Positions 17,306-25,225 of a stretch of DNA of 45,639 bases are shown piece by piece (position 1 is the stretch's first letter; each line of letters starts with the position of its first letter). The stretch is taken from positions 1-45,639 of the forward strand of contig JALEKG010000008.1 of NCBI GenBank assembly GCA_022769185.1, written 5' to 3'. The position numbers were made by a program, and so were the translations under genes. Below the pieces are notes generated by a model. It worked only from the letters and a program-made list of their open reading frames with translations. It had not been told where the DNA came from and made no database searches. This DNA comes from Dorea sp. (GTDB lineage: Bacteria; Bacillota; Clostridia; Lachnospirales; Lachnospiraceae).

Positions 17306-17345
17306 AGCGTTTCCGGGAAATTATTTCGGAAACGCTTTCTTTTCT
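17306..17345 (+). terminator. Intrinsic terminator of argG
   Basis: A perfect 10-base stem (AGCGTTTCCG with CGGAAACGCT) is followed by a TTTCTTTTC tract, 16 bases after the argG stop. Confidence 0.9.
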
Positions 17346-17383
17346 CCATTTTTGTATTTTTTTCTGTACTTTCTATTCCCCCC

Positions 17384-17412
17384 TTGTTCTTATCGAATTA
17401 CAGTTATATAAT
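17384..17412 (+). promoter_or_regulatory. Promoter of the panD leader
   Basis: TTGTTC (17384-17389) and TATAAT (17407-17412) are 17 bases apart. The expected transcript start, near 17419, coincides with the first base of the first leader hairpin, which supports the promoter call. Confidence 0.7.
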
Positions 17413-17418
17413 GCAAAC

Positions 17419-17522
17419 GAAGATAGTATTCAATAATTAAGAAACTATACTTCATCTTGATGATTGAAAATAAAATAAAGAAAAAAACAAACGAAGCTTG
17501 TATTCGAAAGAAACGAGACTTG
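17419..17522 (+). ncRNA. Tandem hairpins resembling the pan RNA motif (panD leader)
   Basis: Two similar hairpins lie in tandem. Copy 1 (17419-17453): GAAG, A, TAGT, bulged A28, TTC, loop, GAA, ACTA, T, bulged A49, CTTC. Copy 2 (17493-17522): AAG, C, TTGT, bulged A502, TTC, GAAA tetraloop, GAA, ACGA, G, bulged A518, CTT. The bulge numbers are last digits of window positions. Both have one unpaired A on each strand, five base pairs apart, and the paired bases covary (A-U to C-G, A-U to U-G) while the TTC/GAA cap is kept. The pan motif, described upstream of pantothenate genes, is a hairpin with two bulged adenosines that often occurs in tandem. Gene context (panD, panC) agrees. The ligand is unknown. 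Confidence 0.78.
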
Positions 17523-17554
17523 GATCACACTTTTTTCTGTGGAATGAAAATATT

Positions 17555-17600
17555 GCTGTATATGGTCATGGTGAAAGTATGTCCATATACAGCTTTTTTG
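17555..17600 (+). terminator. Intrinsic terminator inside the panD leader (likely attenuator)
   Basis: A perfect 11-base stem (GCTGTATATGG with CCATATACAGC), a 17-base loop and six T residues end about 40 bases before the panD start. No gene ends between the argG terminator and this point, so it would terminate the panD leader itself. That suggests control by premature termination, set by the tandem hairpins upstream. Confidence 0.85.
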
Positions 17601-17640
17601 TTGATTCAATGCTTGTTACATGAAAAAGGAGACAAAAGTC

Positions 17641-18030
17641 ATGAAAATCAACATGTTAAAAAGCAAAATTCACAGAGCAACTGTCAGACAGGCAGAGCTC
17701 GACTATGTCGGCAGCATTACCGTCGACGCAGACCTTTTGGATGCTTCCGGCATCCTGGAATACGAAAAAGTCCATATTGTGGATGTGAACAATGGCAGTC
17801 GCTTTGAGACTTATACGATTGCCGGAGAACGCGGCAGCGGCATGATCTGCTTAAACGGCGCTGCAGCACGTTGCGTAAGCACTGGCGATAAGATCATTCT
17901 TATGGCTTACTGTGAGTTAACTCCAGAAGAAGCAAAAGAACACCAGCCAACCGTTGTATTCGTTGATGATGAAAACAAACCTGCGCGCATCACTCATTAC
18001 GAAAAACATGGCCGACTGGAAGATATGTAA
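17641..18030 (+). CDS. panD: Aspartate 1-decarboxylase precursor
   Basis: This pyruvoyl enzyme converts aspartate to beta-alanine for pantothenate. The start at [15 protein letters not shown] is preceded by AAGGAG; a longer frame from 17620 runs through the ribosome site. The protein of about 129 residues has the self-cleavage site Gly24-Ser25 (YVGSIT), where Ser becomes the pyruvoyl group. Tyr58 ([11 protein letters not shown] region), the N-terminal Lys9 and Arg54-equivalent segments and [20 protein letters not shown] are standard. It leads a panD-panC-transporter unit behind a pan-type leader. panB and panE are absent from the window. Confidence 0.96.
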   Translation: MKINMLKSKIHRATVRQAELDYVGSITVDADLLDASGILEYEKVHIVDVNNGSRFETYTIAGERGSGMICLNGAAARCVSTGDKIILMAYCELTPEEAKEHQPTVVFVDDENKPARITHYEKHGRLEDM

Positions 18031-18108
18031 GCAAGTACAGAAACTGATTTGAACTTCAATCATCAGATGACTATCTTCGAAAAAATGATACGAAGAGAGG
18101 GACAACAA

Positions 18109-18948
18109 ATGAAAGTTGCAACAACCATCAAAGAAACAAGAGAACTGGTAAAAGCATGGAAAAGAGAGGGATTATCTGTCGGACTGGTCCCAACTATGGG
18201 ATATCTTCATGAAGGACACGCTAGCCTGATCCGGAAATGCCGGGAAGAAAACGATCGTGTAGTAGTATCCGTTTTTGTAAATCCAACTCAGTTTGGCCCA
18301 AATGAAGATCTGGAAGCTTATCCAAGAGATTTTAAGCGTGACAGTGAACTGTGCGATAGTCTGGGAGCTGACCTGATCTTTCACCCGGAACCGGAAGAAA
18401 TGTACACAGATCCGCATGCTTTTGTCAGCATTGATACATTATCAGAGACTCTGTGCGGAAAGACACGCCCAATCCATTTTAAAGGAGTCTGCACCGTTGT
18501 AAGTAAATTATTCAACATCGTGCAGCCAGACAATGCATATTTCGGACAAAAGGATGCACAGCAGCTTGCAATCATCCGCAAAATGGTACAGGATCTGAAT
18601 TTCGATATCCGTATCGTAGGATGCCCGATCATCCGTGAAGAAGACGGTCTCGCTAAGTCTTCCCGGAATACATATCTGAGTCCAGAAGAAAGGCAGGCTG
18701 CATTATGCTTATCCCGTGCTGTAAAAAAAGGCCAGGAATTAATATCTACAGGATGCAGCGCTGACTTCGTTCTTGCTCCTATGAAAGGACTGATTGAAGC
18801 AGAGCCACTTGCCAAGATCGACTATGTGTCTATGGTAGATGCACTGACTATGCAGCCTGTCGAAACTGTCGACAGAAGTGTCCTGATTGCAATGGCCGTA
18901 TACATTGGAAAAACCAGATTGATCGACAATTTCAGTTATGAAATATAA
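18109..18948 (+). CDS. panC: Pantothenate synthetase (pantoate-beta-alanine ligase)
   Basis: The enzyme joins pantoate and beta-alanine with ATP to give pantothenate. The start at MKVATTIKE is chosen for the GAGAGGG site seven bases ahead; a longer frame opens at 18049. The product of about 279 residues has the nucleotidyl-transferase motifs VPTMGYLHEGHASLI (HIGH-like) and GLAKSSRNTYLS (KMSKS-like), plus FVNPTQFGPNEDLEAYPR and FGQKDAQQLAIIRKMVQDL. It follows panD by about 80 bases on the same strand and probably uses beta-alanine made by PanD. Pantoate must come from panB/panE elsewhere or from uptake. Confidence 0.96.
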   Translation: MKVATTIKETRELVKAWKREGLSVGLVPTMGYLHEGHASLIRKCREENDRVVVSVFVNPTQFGPNEDLEAYPRDFKRDSELCDSLGADLIFHPEPEEMYTDPHAFVSIDTLSETLCGKTRPIHFKGVCTVVSKLFNIVQPDNAYFGQKDAQQLAIIRKMVQDLNFDIRIVGCPIIREEDGLAKSSRNTYLSPEERQAALCLSRAVKKGQELISTGCSADFVLAPMKGLIEAEPLAKIDYVSMVDALTMQPVETVDRSVLIAMAVYIGKTRLIDNFSYEI

Positions 18949-18993
18949 ACCTGCGTTCATCAGTTTTCACAACATTCTGAAGGGAGTTATATT

Positions 18994-19967
18994 ATGAAAA
19001 AAATAGGAAAAATCAGTAGTTTTTTATCCCGGAATATCGGAATTGTAATCATACTCTTTTCCGTGATCGCATTTTTTCAGCCGGATACTTTTTCCTGGCA
19101 ACCAATTACACCTCTTCCTTTTTAGCTGCTGCCATGTTTGGTATGGGGCTTTCCATCACTCTGGAAGATTTTAAGATTGTTTTCACACATCCAAAAGAAA
19201 TGCTGATTGGATGCCTTTCACAATTTACAATTATGCCACTTAGCGCATTTGCTCTGGCGAAGCTTTTTTCACTCAGTCCGGAGCTTGCTATCGGTGTCAT
19301 CCTGGTAGGCTGCTGCCCTGGCGGAACTGCCAGCAATGTCATTACTTATATCGCAGGCGGAGATGTTGCCTTGTCTGTTGGAATGACTACCGTTTCCACC
19401 CTGATTGCACCGCTTGCTACGCCTGCTCTGGTCTATCTGCTTGGTGGTACCTGGGTAGAAGTTTCCTTCCTCAGTATGGTACTGTCAACTGTAAAGATTG
19501 TACTTATTCCAGTACTCTTTGGAATTGTACTGAATCGATTATTTACCAGACAGATGGATACAGTCCGGGATGTTCTGCCACTCATCTCCGTAACAGCCAT
19601 TGTCATCATTATTGCTGGAATTGTTGGTGCAAATGCTTCCAAAATCGCTAGCTGCGGATTCCTTGTGCTCATTATTGTCATGCTCCATAATCTGATTGGA
19701 CTTCTGCTGGGACTTGGAATCGGACGTCTTACCCATCTGGACTACAAAAAAACCACTGCACTGGCAATTGAAATCGGTATGCAGAACAGTGGACTTGCCA
19801 CCTCTCTGGCAGCCGCTCATTTTGCCATGTATCCACTGGCTACACTTCCCGGAGCAATCTTCAGTGTCTGGCATAATATCTCCGGTTCCATCTTTGCAAG
19901 CATCCGCAGACGGACAACGCATGATGCAAAAGAACCTTTACATGCGAATGCTGATATCACAGCATAG
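18994..19967 (+). pseudogene. BASS-family (PanS-like) transporter, disrupted by a frameshift near 19097
   Basis: A frame starting at ATG 18994 (AAGGGAG site) encodes MKKIGKISSFLSRNIG...FFQPDTFSW and then stops at 19122-19124. The main frame continues in another phase from ATG 19134 as MFGMGLSITLEDF. Adding a single G in the TGGCA at about 19096-19100 rejoins them as FSWATNYTSSFLAAAMFGMGL, the expected BASS N-terminus, so one base appears to be missing. The rest, about 278 residues, has the family signatures PGGTASNVITYIAGGDVALSV and EIGMQNSGLATSLA with multiple helices. PanS, a ketopantoate transporter, belongs to this family, and position after panC suggests pantoate or ketopantoate uptake. 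A shortened product from 19134 would lack the first helix. Sequencing error is possible. Confidence 0.8.
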
Positions 19968-20020
19968 CATAATTAGAATCACATGATGGGGTATATTTCT
20001 GATATTAACGTATATCTATT

Positions 20021-20060
20021 CAAAATGGCGGATTGCATCTGCAATCCGCCATTTTGTTTT
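20021..20060. terminator. Bidirectional terminator between the transporter and the dipeptidase
   Basis: A perfect 17-base inverted repeat (20021-20037 with 20040-20056, core ATGGCGGATTGCA) is bordered by A/T-rich tracts on both sides and separates convergent genes. It should terminate both strands. Confidence 0.9.
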
Positions 20061-21023
20061 CTATATATTTTGCAGGATCCTAGCTGCATTTCCATACCAG
20101 ATCTTATCAAGCTGACTCTCCGATACCCCTTCTTTTTTCAATGCATTCCATAATTTTTCCATGTGTGATACATCCGGTATCTCCAGGACTTTCATTCCAT
20201 CAAATCCATCGAAATCCGTACCAATTGCAGGGAACTCGCTTCCACCGACCTTAAGCATATGCAGAATATGGCGTACCATATCCTCAATTCCAGACACAAT
20301 GGGATTCCCAAGGAACGGCCCATAAAAATTAAGTCCTGCCACCCCTCCAGCATCAGAAAGCGCATGAATCATCTCATCCGTCAAATTTCTCGGATGGTCT
20401 GCAATTGCCCTGCAGTTCGAGTGGGATGCTACCACCGGTCCTTTTGCATATTTCAGAATATCCCAGAATGTTCCATCAGAAGCATGGGACACATCCGCAA
20501 TCATTCCAAGTTCTCCCAGATACTCTATCACTTCTTTTCCAAATGGCTTGAGTCCCTGTTTCATGACAGATGCATCTTTACTGTTAGGATATCCCAGACA
20601 ATTTTCATAATTCCAGATTAGTGTCATCAAACGAACACCTTGTGCATACAGCTCTTCCAGCCGCTTCATCTGTCCATTCAGAACGCCCCCCTCTTCCACT
20701 GTTAAGACCGCAGATATCTTCTCATTCGTCTCATTCTCTCGAATCTGATACCAGGAATCTGCAATAGAAAAATCCATTCCATAATATTTTTCCTGATTTC
20801 TCAGATACGCAATCATTTCTTTCACATGCTCGTACGCCTGATCATAACCTCCTGTTTCCTCATAATCTTTGATCCAGGTAAAGCATGCAAAAAATTGAAC
20901 TGCCGTTTCTGCCTTTTTCATTGCAGGGATATTAACGCTGCAACCATTCTTTTTCAGATCACCTTTCCCGTCCAGATCCATTAATTTCCACAAAGTATCG
21001 CAATGCATATCTATCAATTTCAT
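20061..21023 (-). CDS. Membrane dipeptidase-type peptidase (M19 family)
   Basis: The start at MKLIDMHCDTLW is supported by an AAGGAAG site; the longer frame begins at 21053. The product of about 320 residues has the M19 zinc-site pattern: HCD in the first segment (HxD), the bridging Glu in TVEEGG, a His in IADVSHASDGTF, a His in VVASHSNCRA, and an Asp in AIGTDFDGFDG. No signal peptide is visible, so it is likely cytoplasmic despite the family name. These enzymes hydrolyse dipeptides, including D-configured or dehydro types. It is divergent from the class I amidotransferase-type hydrolase at 21111. Substrate unknown. Confidence 0.93.
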   Translation of the reverse strand: MKLIDMHCDTLWKLMDLDGKGDLKKNGCSVNIPAMKKAETAVQFFACFTWIKDYEETGGYDQAYEHVKEMIAYLRNQEKYYGMDFSIADSWYQIRENETNEKISAVLTVEEGGVLNGQMKRLEELYAQGVRLMTLIWNYENCLGYPNSKDASVMKQGLKPFGKEVIEYLGELGMIADVSHASDGTFWDILKYAKGPVVASHSNCRAIADHPRNLTDEMIHALSDAGGVAGLNFYGPFLGNPIVSGIEDMVRHILHMLKVGGSEFPAIGTDFDGFDGMKVLEIPDVSHMEKLWNALKKEGVSESQLDKIWYGNAARILQNI

Positions 21024-21110
21024 ATGATTATTTCTTCCTTTCATGATTTCCACTACTAAGTATACGCTGTTTCTTCATAGAATGTATAGAGTTTTTTAAG
21101 GAGAACTTCC

Positions 21111-21860
21111 ATGGAACCAGTGATCGGAATTATTTCCTGTGGATATATGCAGAACCGGCAATTCGTAACCGAATCATATATTCATGCAATCGAAGAATGC
21201 GGAGGCATTCCGATTCTTCTCCCCATCATCTCAACAGAATCTTTCTATCCTTATTACTTTAACATTTGTAATGGATTTTTGTTCTGTGGCGGGGATGATA
21301 TCAATCCTCTTCTATTCGGAGAAGAACCCCTTACCGATATAGGAAAAATCGATACCAGAACTGATATTTTTCACATCTCTTTCATGAAATACGCCTTATC
21401 CTCCCAGCTTCCCATTCTGGCAATCTGTAGAGGAATGCAGATTTTAAATATCGCACTTGGCGGAACCATCTATCAGGATCTCACTCTGCGTCCCTCTCCA
21501 TCGCTCAATCATTTGCAATTATCAGAAAACAGAGAAGAATCCAGCCACAAAATTTCCATTTCATCAAATAGCATGCTATATAGATTTCTCGGAAATACTG
21601 CTTTGGTAAATAGTTTTCACCATCAAAGTATCCACTTTTTAGGAAAAGGACTGAAAATAACCGCCATTGCCTCAGATGGTGTGATTGAAGCAATTGAATC
21701 TTCTGAAAACAAATATTTATGTGGTCTGCAATGGCATCCCGAATGTATGATTTACTCCTCTCCCCCAATGAAAGAATTAATTATATACTTCATTCAAAAG
21801 GCAAAAAATTCCAGAAATTTACATTATATTTCTCCCGATATTCAGACATACTATCAATGA
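21111..21860 (+). CDS. Class I glutamine amidotransferase-like hydrolase (peptidase C26)
   Basis: The 249-residue protein resembles gamma-glutamyl-gamma-aminobutyrate hydrolase (PuuD) and related C26 enzymes. The nucleophile elbow AICRGMQILNIALGGTIYQDL contains the catalytic Cys. LCGGDDINPLLFGEEP-like segment (FCGGDDINPLLFGEEP) is typical of the family, and LQWHPECM holds the His and Glu of the triad. A good AAGGAG site precedes the ATG. A dipeptidase lies divergently, so both may deal with gamma-glutamyl or unusual peptides. Two coat-like genes follow 23 bases downstream. Substrate not determined. Confidence 0.88.
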   Translation: MEPVIGIISCGYMQNRQFVTESYIHAIEECGGIPILLPIISTESFYPYYFNICNGFLFCGGDDINPLLFGEEPLTDIGKIDTRTDIFHISFMKYALSSQLPILAICRGMQILNIALGGTIYQDLTLRPSPSLNHLQLSENREESSHKISISSNSMLYRFLGNTALVNSFHHQSIHFLGKGLKITAIASDGVIEAIESSENKYLCGLQWHPECMIYSSPPMKELIIYFIQKAKNSRNLHYISPDIQTYYQ

Positions 21861-21883
21861 AGTAAAAAAAAGGGGGAAAAATC

Positions 21884-22066
21884 ATGGCCGAATTATCAAT
21901 TCTCGACTTACAAAATCTACGCCATCTGATCGGCGGATACGAAACCAGTCATTGTAAAATGCAGGACTATGCCTCTCAGGCTCAGGATCCAGAAGTTAAA
22001 AAGCTTTTTCAGGATGCTGCTGAATCCGCAATGAAAAACAAACAGGATTTAATGAAATTCTTATAG
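21884..22066 (+). CDS. Small CotF-like coat protein
   Basis: The 60-residue helical protein MAELSILDLQNLRHLIGGYETSH... ends in ...KNKQDLMKFL. It resembles the first helical half of the CotF spore-coat/ferritin-like family, found as small paired genes in Clostridia. The ribosome site is a G-rich AAGGGGG followed by AAAAATC. The partner gene starts 11 bases later. A spore role is inferred from family; no sporulation promoter was identified. Confidence 0.7.
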   Translation: MAELSILDLQNLRHLIGGYETSHCKMQDYASQAQDPEVKKLFQDAAESAMKNKQDLMKFL

Positions 22067-22077
22067 GAGGAACTATC

Positions 22078-22338
22078 ATGTTAGATGAAAAAACAATGGT
22101 GAGTGACGCCCTGACTGGCGTCAACGGAGAACTTGTCCGTTATGGAGAAATGATTTCTCAGACTGAAAACAGCGAATTAAAACAATGCCTGAAACAGATT
22201 CGGAACGAATGCGAGATGTCACAGGAAAAACTATATCAGATTGCAAGAGAAAAAAGTTACTATGTTCCTGCTGAAAAAGCATCCCAACAAGAAATCAATC
22301 ATGTAAAATCCGTTCTTACTGGGCTTGCTTACAAATAG
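22078..22338 (+). CDS. Spore coat protein of the CotF family
   Basis: The 86-residue protein has the coat F domain pattern: MVSDALTGVNGELVRYGEMISQTENSELKQCLKQIRNECEMSQEKLYQIAREKSYYVPAEKAS. These form a two-helix ferritin-like hairpin and are placed in the outer spore layers in Bacillus; the role in Clostridia is less studied. A strong AGGAGG site lies in the 11-base gap after the 60-residue gene, so the two are co-translated and may form a two-part four-helix bundle. A terminator follows 13 bases downstream. Confidence 0.82.
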   Translation: MLDEKTMVSDALTGVNGELVRYGEMISQTENSELKQCLKQIRNECEMSQEKLYQIAREKSYYVPAEKASQQEINHVKSVLTGLAYK

Positions 22339-22351
22339 CAATTTCTTATTT

Positions 22352-22413
22352 CAAGAAACAGCAATTCATTGATTCATTGAATTTTACAATAATTGCTGTT
22401 TCTTGTATTTACT
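22352..22413 (+). terminator. Intrinsic terminator of the coat gene pair
   Basis: A perfect 15-base stem (CAAGAAACAGCAATT with AATTGCTGTTTCTTG) has a 24-base AT-rich loop and is followed by TATTTACTTTTTT. From 22414 to 22591 I see nothing further. Confidence 0.85.
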
Positions 22414-22591
22414 TTTTTAAATATTCATGCTATAATTAAAATGTTCTAAAAATATTCTATATACTTTTAGTATTTCTTTTGTAATGCTTTTTCTTTTTCA
22501 TATTCCCATTTGGATTTAACTTTATTTTGTTATGCCTTTCTGCGCATCATTCCGTTTATTGTTTTCCCACTTCATTTCTGAACAATGAATC

Positions 22592-22688
22592 ATTTGCACA
22601 CTCTTTGCAATTAATTGTCCACATTTTCTCTACAGGTAATGTCTACATTTTCTTTACAAATAATTATCTGCACATTCTGTGCAACCAA
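22592..22688. repeat. Cluster of four degenerate repeats of about 25 bases
   Basis: Two central units are close copies (GTCCACATTTTCTCTACA and GTCTACATTTTCTTTACA, followed by a TAAT). Two outer units read TTGCACACTCTTTGCAA and CTGCACATTCTGTGCAA. They follow one another at about 25-base steps in a gene-free stretch. Clustered terminal repeats of an IS21-like element or a solo relic are possible, as is a protein-binding array. No transposase lies nearby. Confidence 0.55.
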
Positions 22689-22718
22689 GGCGCTGTCAGA
22701 TAATCTTCTGCCAGCGCC
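22689..22718 (-). terminator. Probable terminator of the HD-domain gene
   Basis: GGCGCTG and CAGCGCC pair perfectly, with an inner CAGA/TCTG stem, 11 bases beyond the stop of the HD gene. The T-tract on the minus strand (TTGGTTG) is weak, so this is a tentative call. Confidence 0.5.
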
Positions 22719-22729
22719 TATCTTCTTGT

Positions 22730-23332
22730 TTACTTTCCTGTTTCTCCCCTTTTTAAATGCCCTTTTTCAACATTTGGCATAATAAAATTCTCAAGCTCAT
22801 ACTCCCAAAGAGTTTCTGAACCCTGATGTGTATTCTGATTTCTTCTCAATACCTGATTTAAATGAACGCCATGCTCTTCCCACGCCTTTCCGCCTGTGGC
22901 ATCATTTAACATCACCGGCTGAAGATTATCCATCGTTCTTGCGAATTTCGCCTCTTTCGTCTCACAATCCTCAAATTCTTCCCAGATTGCTTTCAGTTTT
23001 CTTCCCTGATCTTCCGGAAGGAGTCCAAAGATCCGTTCTGCTGCTTTCTGTTCCCGCTTTTTCTGAGTTTTCTTTCCTTCCTCATCATACGCATACGTAT
23101 CACCGGCATCAATCTCAACAATGTCATGAATTAAAAGCATGGTTACCGTCTTAAGCACATCAATCTCCTCATTTGCATATTCACTAAGAAGAATCGTCAT
23201 AATTGCCATATGCCAGGCATGCTCTGCATCATTTTCTTTACGAACTCCATCTGTCAGATAAGTCTGCCGCCCGATAAATTTCTCCTTATCAATCTCCCGT
23301 ATAAATTCAAACTGCTGCTTTAACCGTTCCAT
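22730..23332 (-). CDS. HD-domain hydrolase (YfbR/5'-deoxynucleotidase-like)
   Basis: The start at MERLKQQFEF is preferred to the GTG six bases earlier because GGGAGG lies nine bases ahead. The protein of about 200 residues belongs to the HD superfamily: the metal-binding His in ENDAEHAWHMA, the HD pair in LLIHDIVEIDAGDTYAYD, and the last Asp in FARTMDNLQPVML. Relatives hydrolyse deoxynucleoside 5'-monophosphates or related phosphates. Its role here is nucleotide pool maintenance by inference. It stands behind a GGGGACGG repeat that separates it from the ABC exporter unit. Confidence 0.88.
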   Translation of the reverse strand: MERLKQQFEFIREIDKEKFIGRQTYLTDGVRKENDAEHAWHMAIMTILLSEYANEEIDVLKTVTMLLIHDIVEIDAGDTYAYDEEGKKTQKKREQKAAERIFGLLPEDQGRKLKAIWEEFEDCETKEAKFARTMDNLQPVMLNDATGGKAWEEHGVHLNQVLRRNQNTHQGSETLWEYELENFIMPNVEKGHLKRGETGK

Positions 23333-23360
23333 TTTCACTTTCCTCCCTTTACTGTGTAAA

Positions 23361-23402
23361 ATAAGGGGACGGAGGATTTTTCAAAATACCCCGTCCCCTT
23401 AT
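23361..23402. repeat. GGGGACGG palindromic repeat (copy B)
   Basis: A near-perfect palindrome with core AAGGGGACGG and CCGTCCCCTT lies 7 bases beyond the stop of the downstream ABC exporter gene. On the minus strand it is followed by TTATTTTA, so it can act as an intrinsic terminator for that operon. It belongs to the same family as the elements at 13780 and 30437. Confidence 0.85.
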
Positions 23403-23409
23403 TAAATTT

Positions 23410-25224
23410 TTATGCGGTTTTTACAAATTGTGAATTATAAAGTTCTGCATAAAAACCGTTCTTTTGCAATAATTCTTCATGATTACCCTGTTCTACGATA
23501 TCTCCATCTTTCATGACTAGTATCAGATCAGCATCACGGATTGTGGATAATCTGTGCGCTATAATAAAGCTGGTTCTTCCCTCCATCAGGGCATCCATTG
23601 CTTTCTGAATCTGAATCTCTGTTCTGGTATCTACGGAACTGGTTGCTTCATCTAGAATCAAAATCTTAGGATCCGCCAGAATTGCTCTTGCGATGGTTAA
23701 CAACTGTTTCTGGCCCTGAGATACATTGCTTGCTTCTTCGTTCAGTTCCATCTGATATCCTCCTGGAAGCGTCTGCACAAATCGGTGTACCCGTGCTGCT
23801 TTTGCAGCCTCAACAACTTCTTCATGAGTTGCATTCAGCTTACCATAGCGGATATTATCTTCAATACTTCCTTTGAACAGCCATGTATCCTGAAGGACCA
23901 TACCGAACATTTGACGGAGCTCTTCCCGGTTAAAGTCACGAATATCATGGCCATCTATTTTGATTGCACCACAATTGACATCATAGAATCTCATCAATAA
24001 TTTTACCATAGTTGTCTTTCCTGCGCCAGTAGGTCCGACAATTGCAATTTTCTGTCCTGGCTTTACTTTTGCACTAAAATCATTAATGATCGTATGATCT
24101 GGATAGTATCCAAAGTGAACGTGGTCGAATTCAACACTTCCTTCCATTCCTTCAATAGACACCGGATTCGATACTGTCTGGTCTTCTTCTGATTCTTCCA
24201 GAAATTCAAATACTCTTTCAGAAGCTGCCGCAGTAGACTGCAGCATATTGGTTACCTGCGCCACCTGCTGGATCGGCTGTGTAAAGTTTCTTACATACTG
24301 AATAAATGACTGGATATCTCCAACTTCAATAGTCTGTTTCATTGCCAGATATCCTCCAAGTATTACCACTCCTACATATCCCAGGTTGCCTACAAACTGC
24401 ATGATTGGCATCATCATACCTGACAGAAACTGAGACTTCCAGGCAGACTGATATAAAGTGTCATTATCTTTTTCAAATGTTCGGATCACATCTTCCTCTT
24501 TATTGAAAGCTTTCACAATATTATGACCGCCATATACCTCTTCCACTTGACCGTTAACATGTCCCAAATACTCTTGCTGACTCATGAAGTATTTCTGAGA
24601 ATGTTTTACGATTACAGAGATCATTCCCATGGAAATTGGCAGAATCAAAAGGGCAACGATAGTCATGAGCGGACTGATACTCAGCATCATAATCAGCACA
24701 CCGATAATCGTTGTAACAGATGTGATCACCTGTGTCGCGCTTTGATTCAGGCTCTGGCTCAACGTATCCACATCATTTGTGATCCGGGATAATACTTCTC
24801 CATGTGTCATCTTATCAAAATAATTCATCGGAAGACGATGGATTTTTTCAGAGATTTCTTTTCTCATCCGATAAGTCAGCTTTTGCGAGATTCCAGTCAT
24901 AATGTATCCCTGTATAAATGAGAACAATGCACTCAAAAGATACAATCCTAATAAAAGCAACAAGACTCTTCCTATCTTCTCAAAATCAATTCCGCTTCCG
25001 CCGGATATTTTTCTCACAAGCCCGTTAAAAATCTCTGTCGTAGCCTTCCCCAGAACTTTTGGACCAAGGATATTGAAAATTGTACTTCCAATGACAAATA
25101 TCGCCACAAAAAACAGTCCTACTTTATATTCTGCAAGATATTGTATCAGTTTTTTCATTGTGCCTTTAAAATCTTTTGCTTTCTCATTTGACGCATGTTT
25201 TCCATGTCCCATGCCTCTTGCCAT
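23410..25224 (-). CDS. ABC exporter, ATP-binding/permease subunit (second half of a heterodimer)
   Basis: I start at MARGMGHGKHAS (25224), nine bases after AAGGAGG; a TTG nine bases earlier is the alternative. The product of about 604 residues has a six-helix exporter membrane domain and a C-terminal ATPase: Walker A GPTGAGKTT, Q-loop in VLQDTWLF, signature NVSQGQKQLL, Walker B ILILDEATSSVDTRT, and H-loop FIIAHRLSTIRDADLIL. The signature Ser-Gln reads VSQGQ in place of LSGGQ. With the partner gene one base upstream it forms a MsbA/BmrCD-like heterodimeric exporter, likely for drugs or lipids. Confidence 0.94.
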   Translation of the reverse strand: MARGMGHGKHASNEKAKDFKGTMKKLIQYLAEYKVGLFFVAIFVIGSTIFNILGPKVLGKATTEIFNGLVRKISGGSGIDFEKIGRVLLLLLGLYLLSALFSFIQGYIMTGISQKLTYRMRKEISEKIHRLPMNYFDKMTHGEVLSRITNDVDTLSQSLNQSATQVITSVTTIIGVLIMMLSISPLMTIVALLILPISMGMISVIVKHSQKYFMSQQEYLGHVNGQVEEVYGGHNIVKAFNKEEDVIRTFEKDNDTLYQSAWKSQFLSGMMMPIMQFVGNLGYVGVVILGGYLAMKQTIEVGDIQSFIQYVRNFTQPIQQVAQVTNMLQSTAAASERVFEFLEESEEDQTVSNPVSIEGMEGSVEFDHVHFGYYPDHTIINDFSAKVKPGQKIAIVGPTGAGKTTMVKLLMRFYDVNCGAIKIDGHDIRDFNREELRQMFGMVLQDTWLFKGSIEDNIRYGKLNATHEEVVEAAKAARVHRFVQTLPGGYQMELNEEASNVSQGQKQLLTIARAILADPKILILDEATSSVDTRTEIQIQKAMDALMEGRTSFIIAHRLSTIRDADLILVMKDGDIVEQGNHEELLQKNGFYAELYNSQFVKTA

Positions 25225-25225
25225 A

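Noticed and set aside
17384-17600. A T-box or other amino-acid riboswitch for panD
   Set aside because: No T-box AGGGTGGNACCGCG sequence is present; the tandem two-bulge hairpins fit the pan motif better.
17457-17807. A 116-codon frame crossing the panD leader and panD
   Set aside because: It runs through the leader hairpin and terminator and then out of phase over panD, so it is a shadow.
22592-22688. A CRISPR array
   Set aside because: The units are degenerate, about 25 bases, with no constant spacers and no cas genes.
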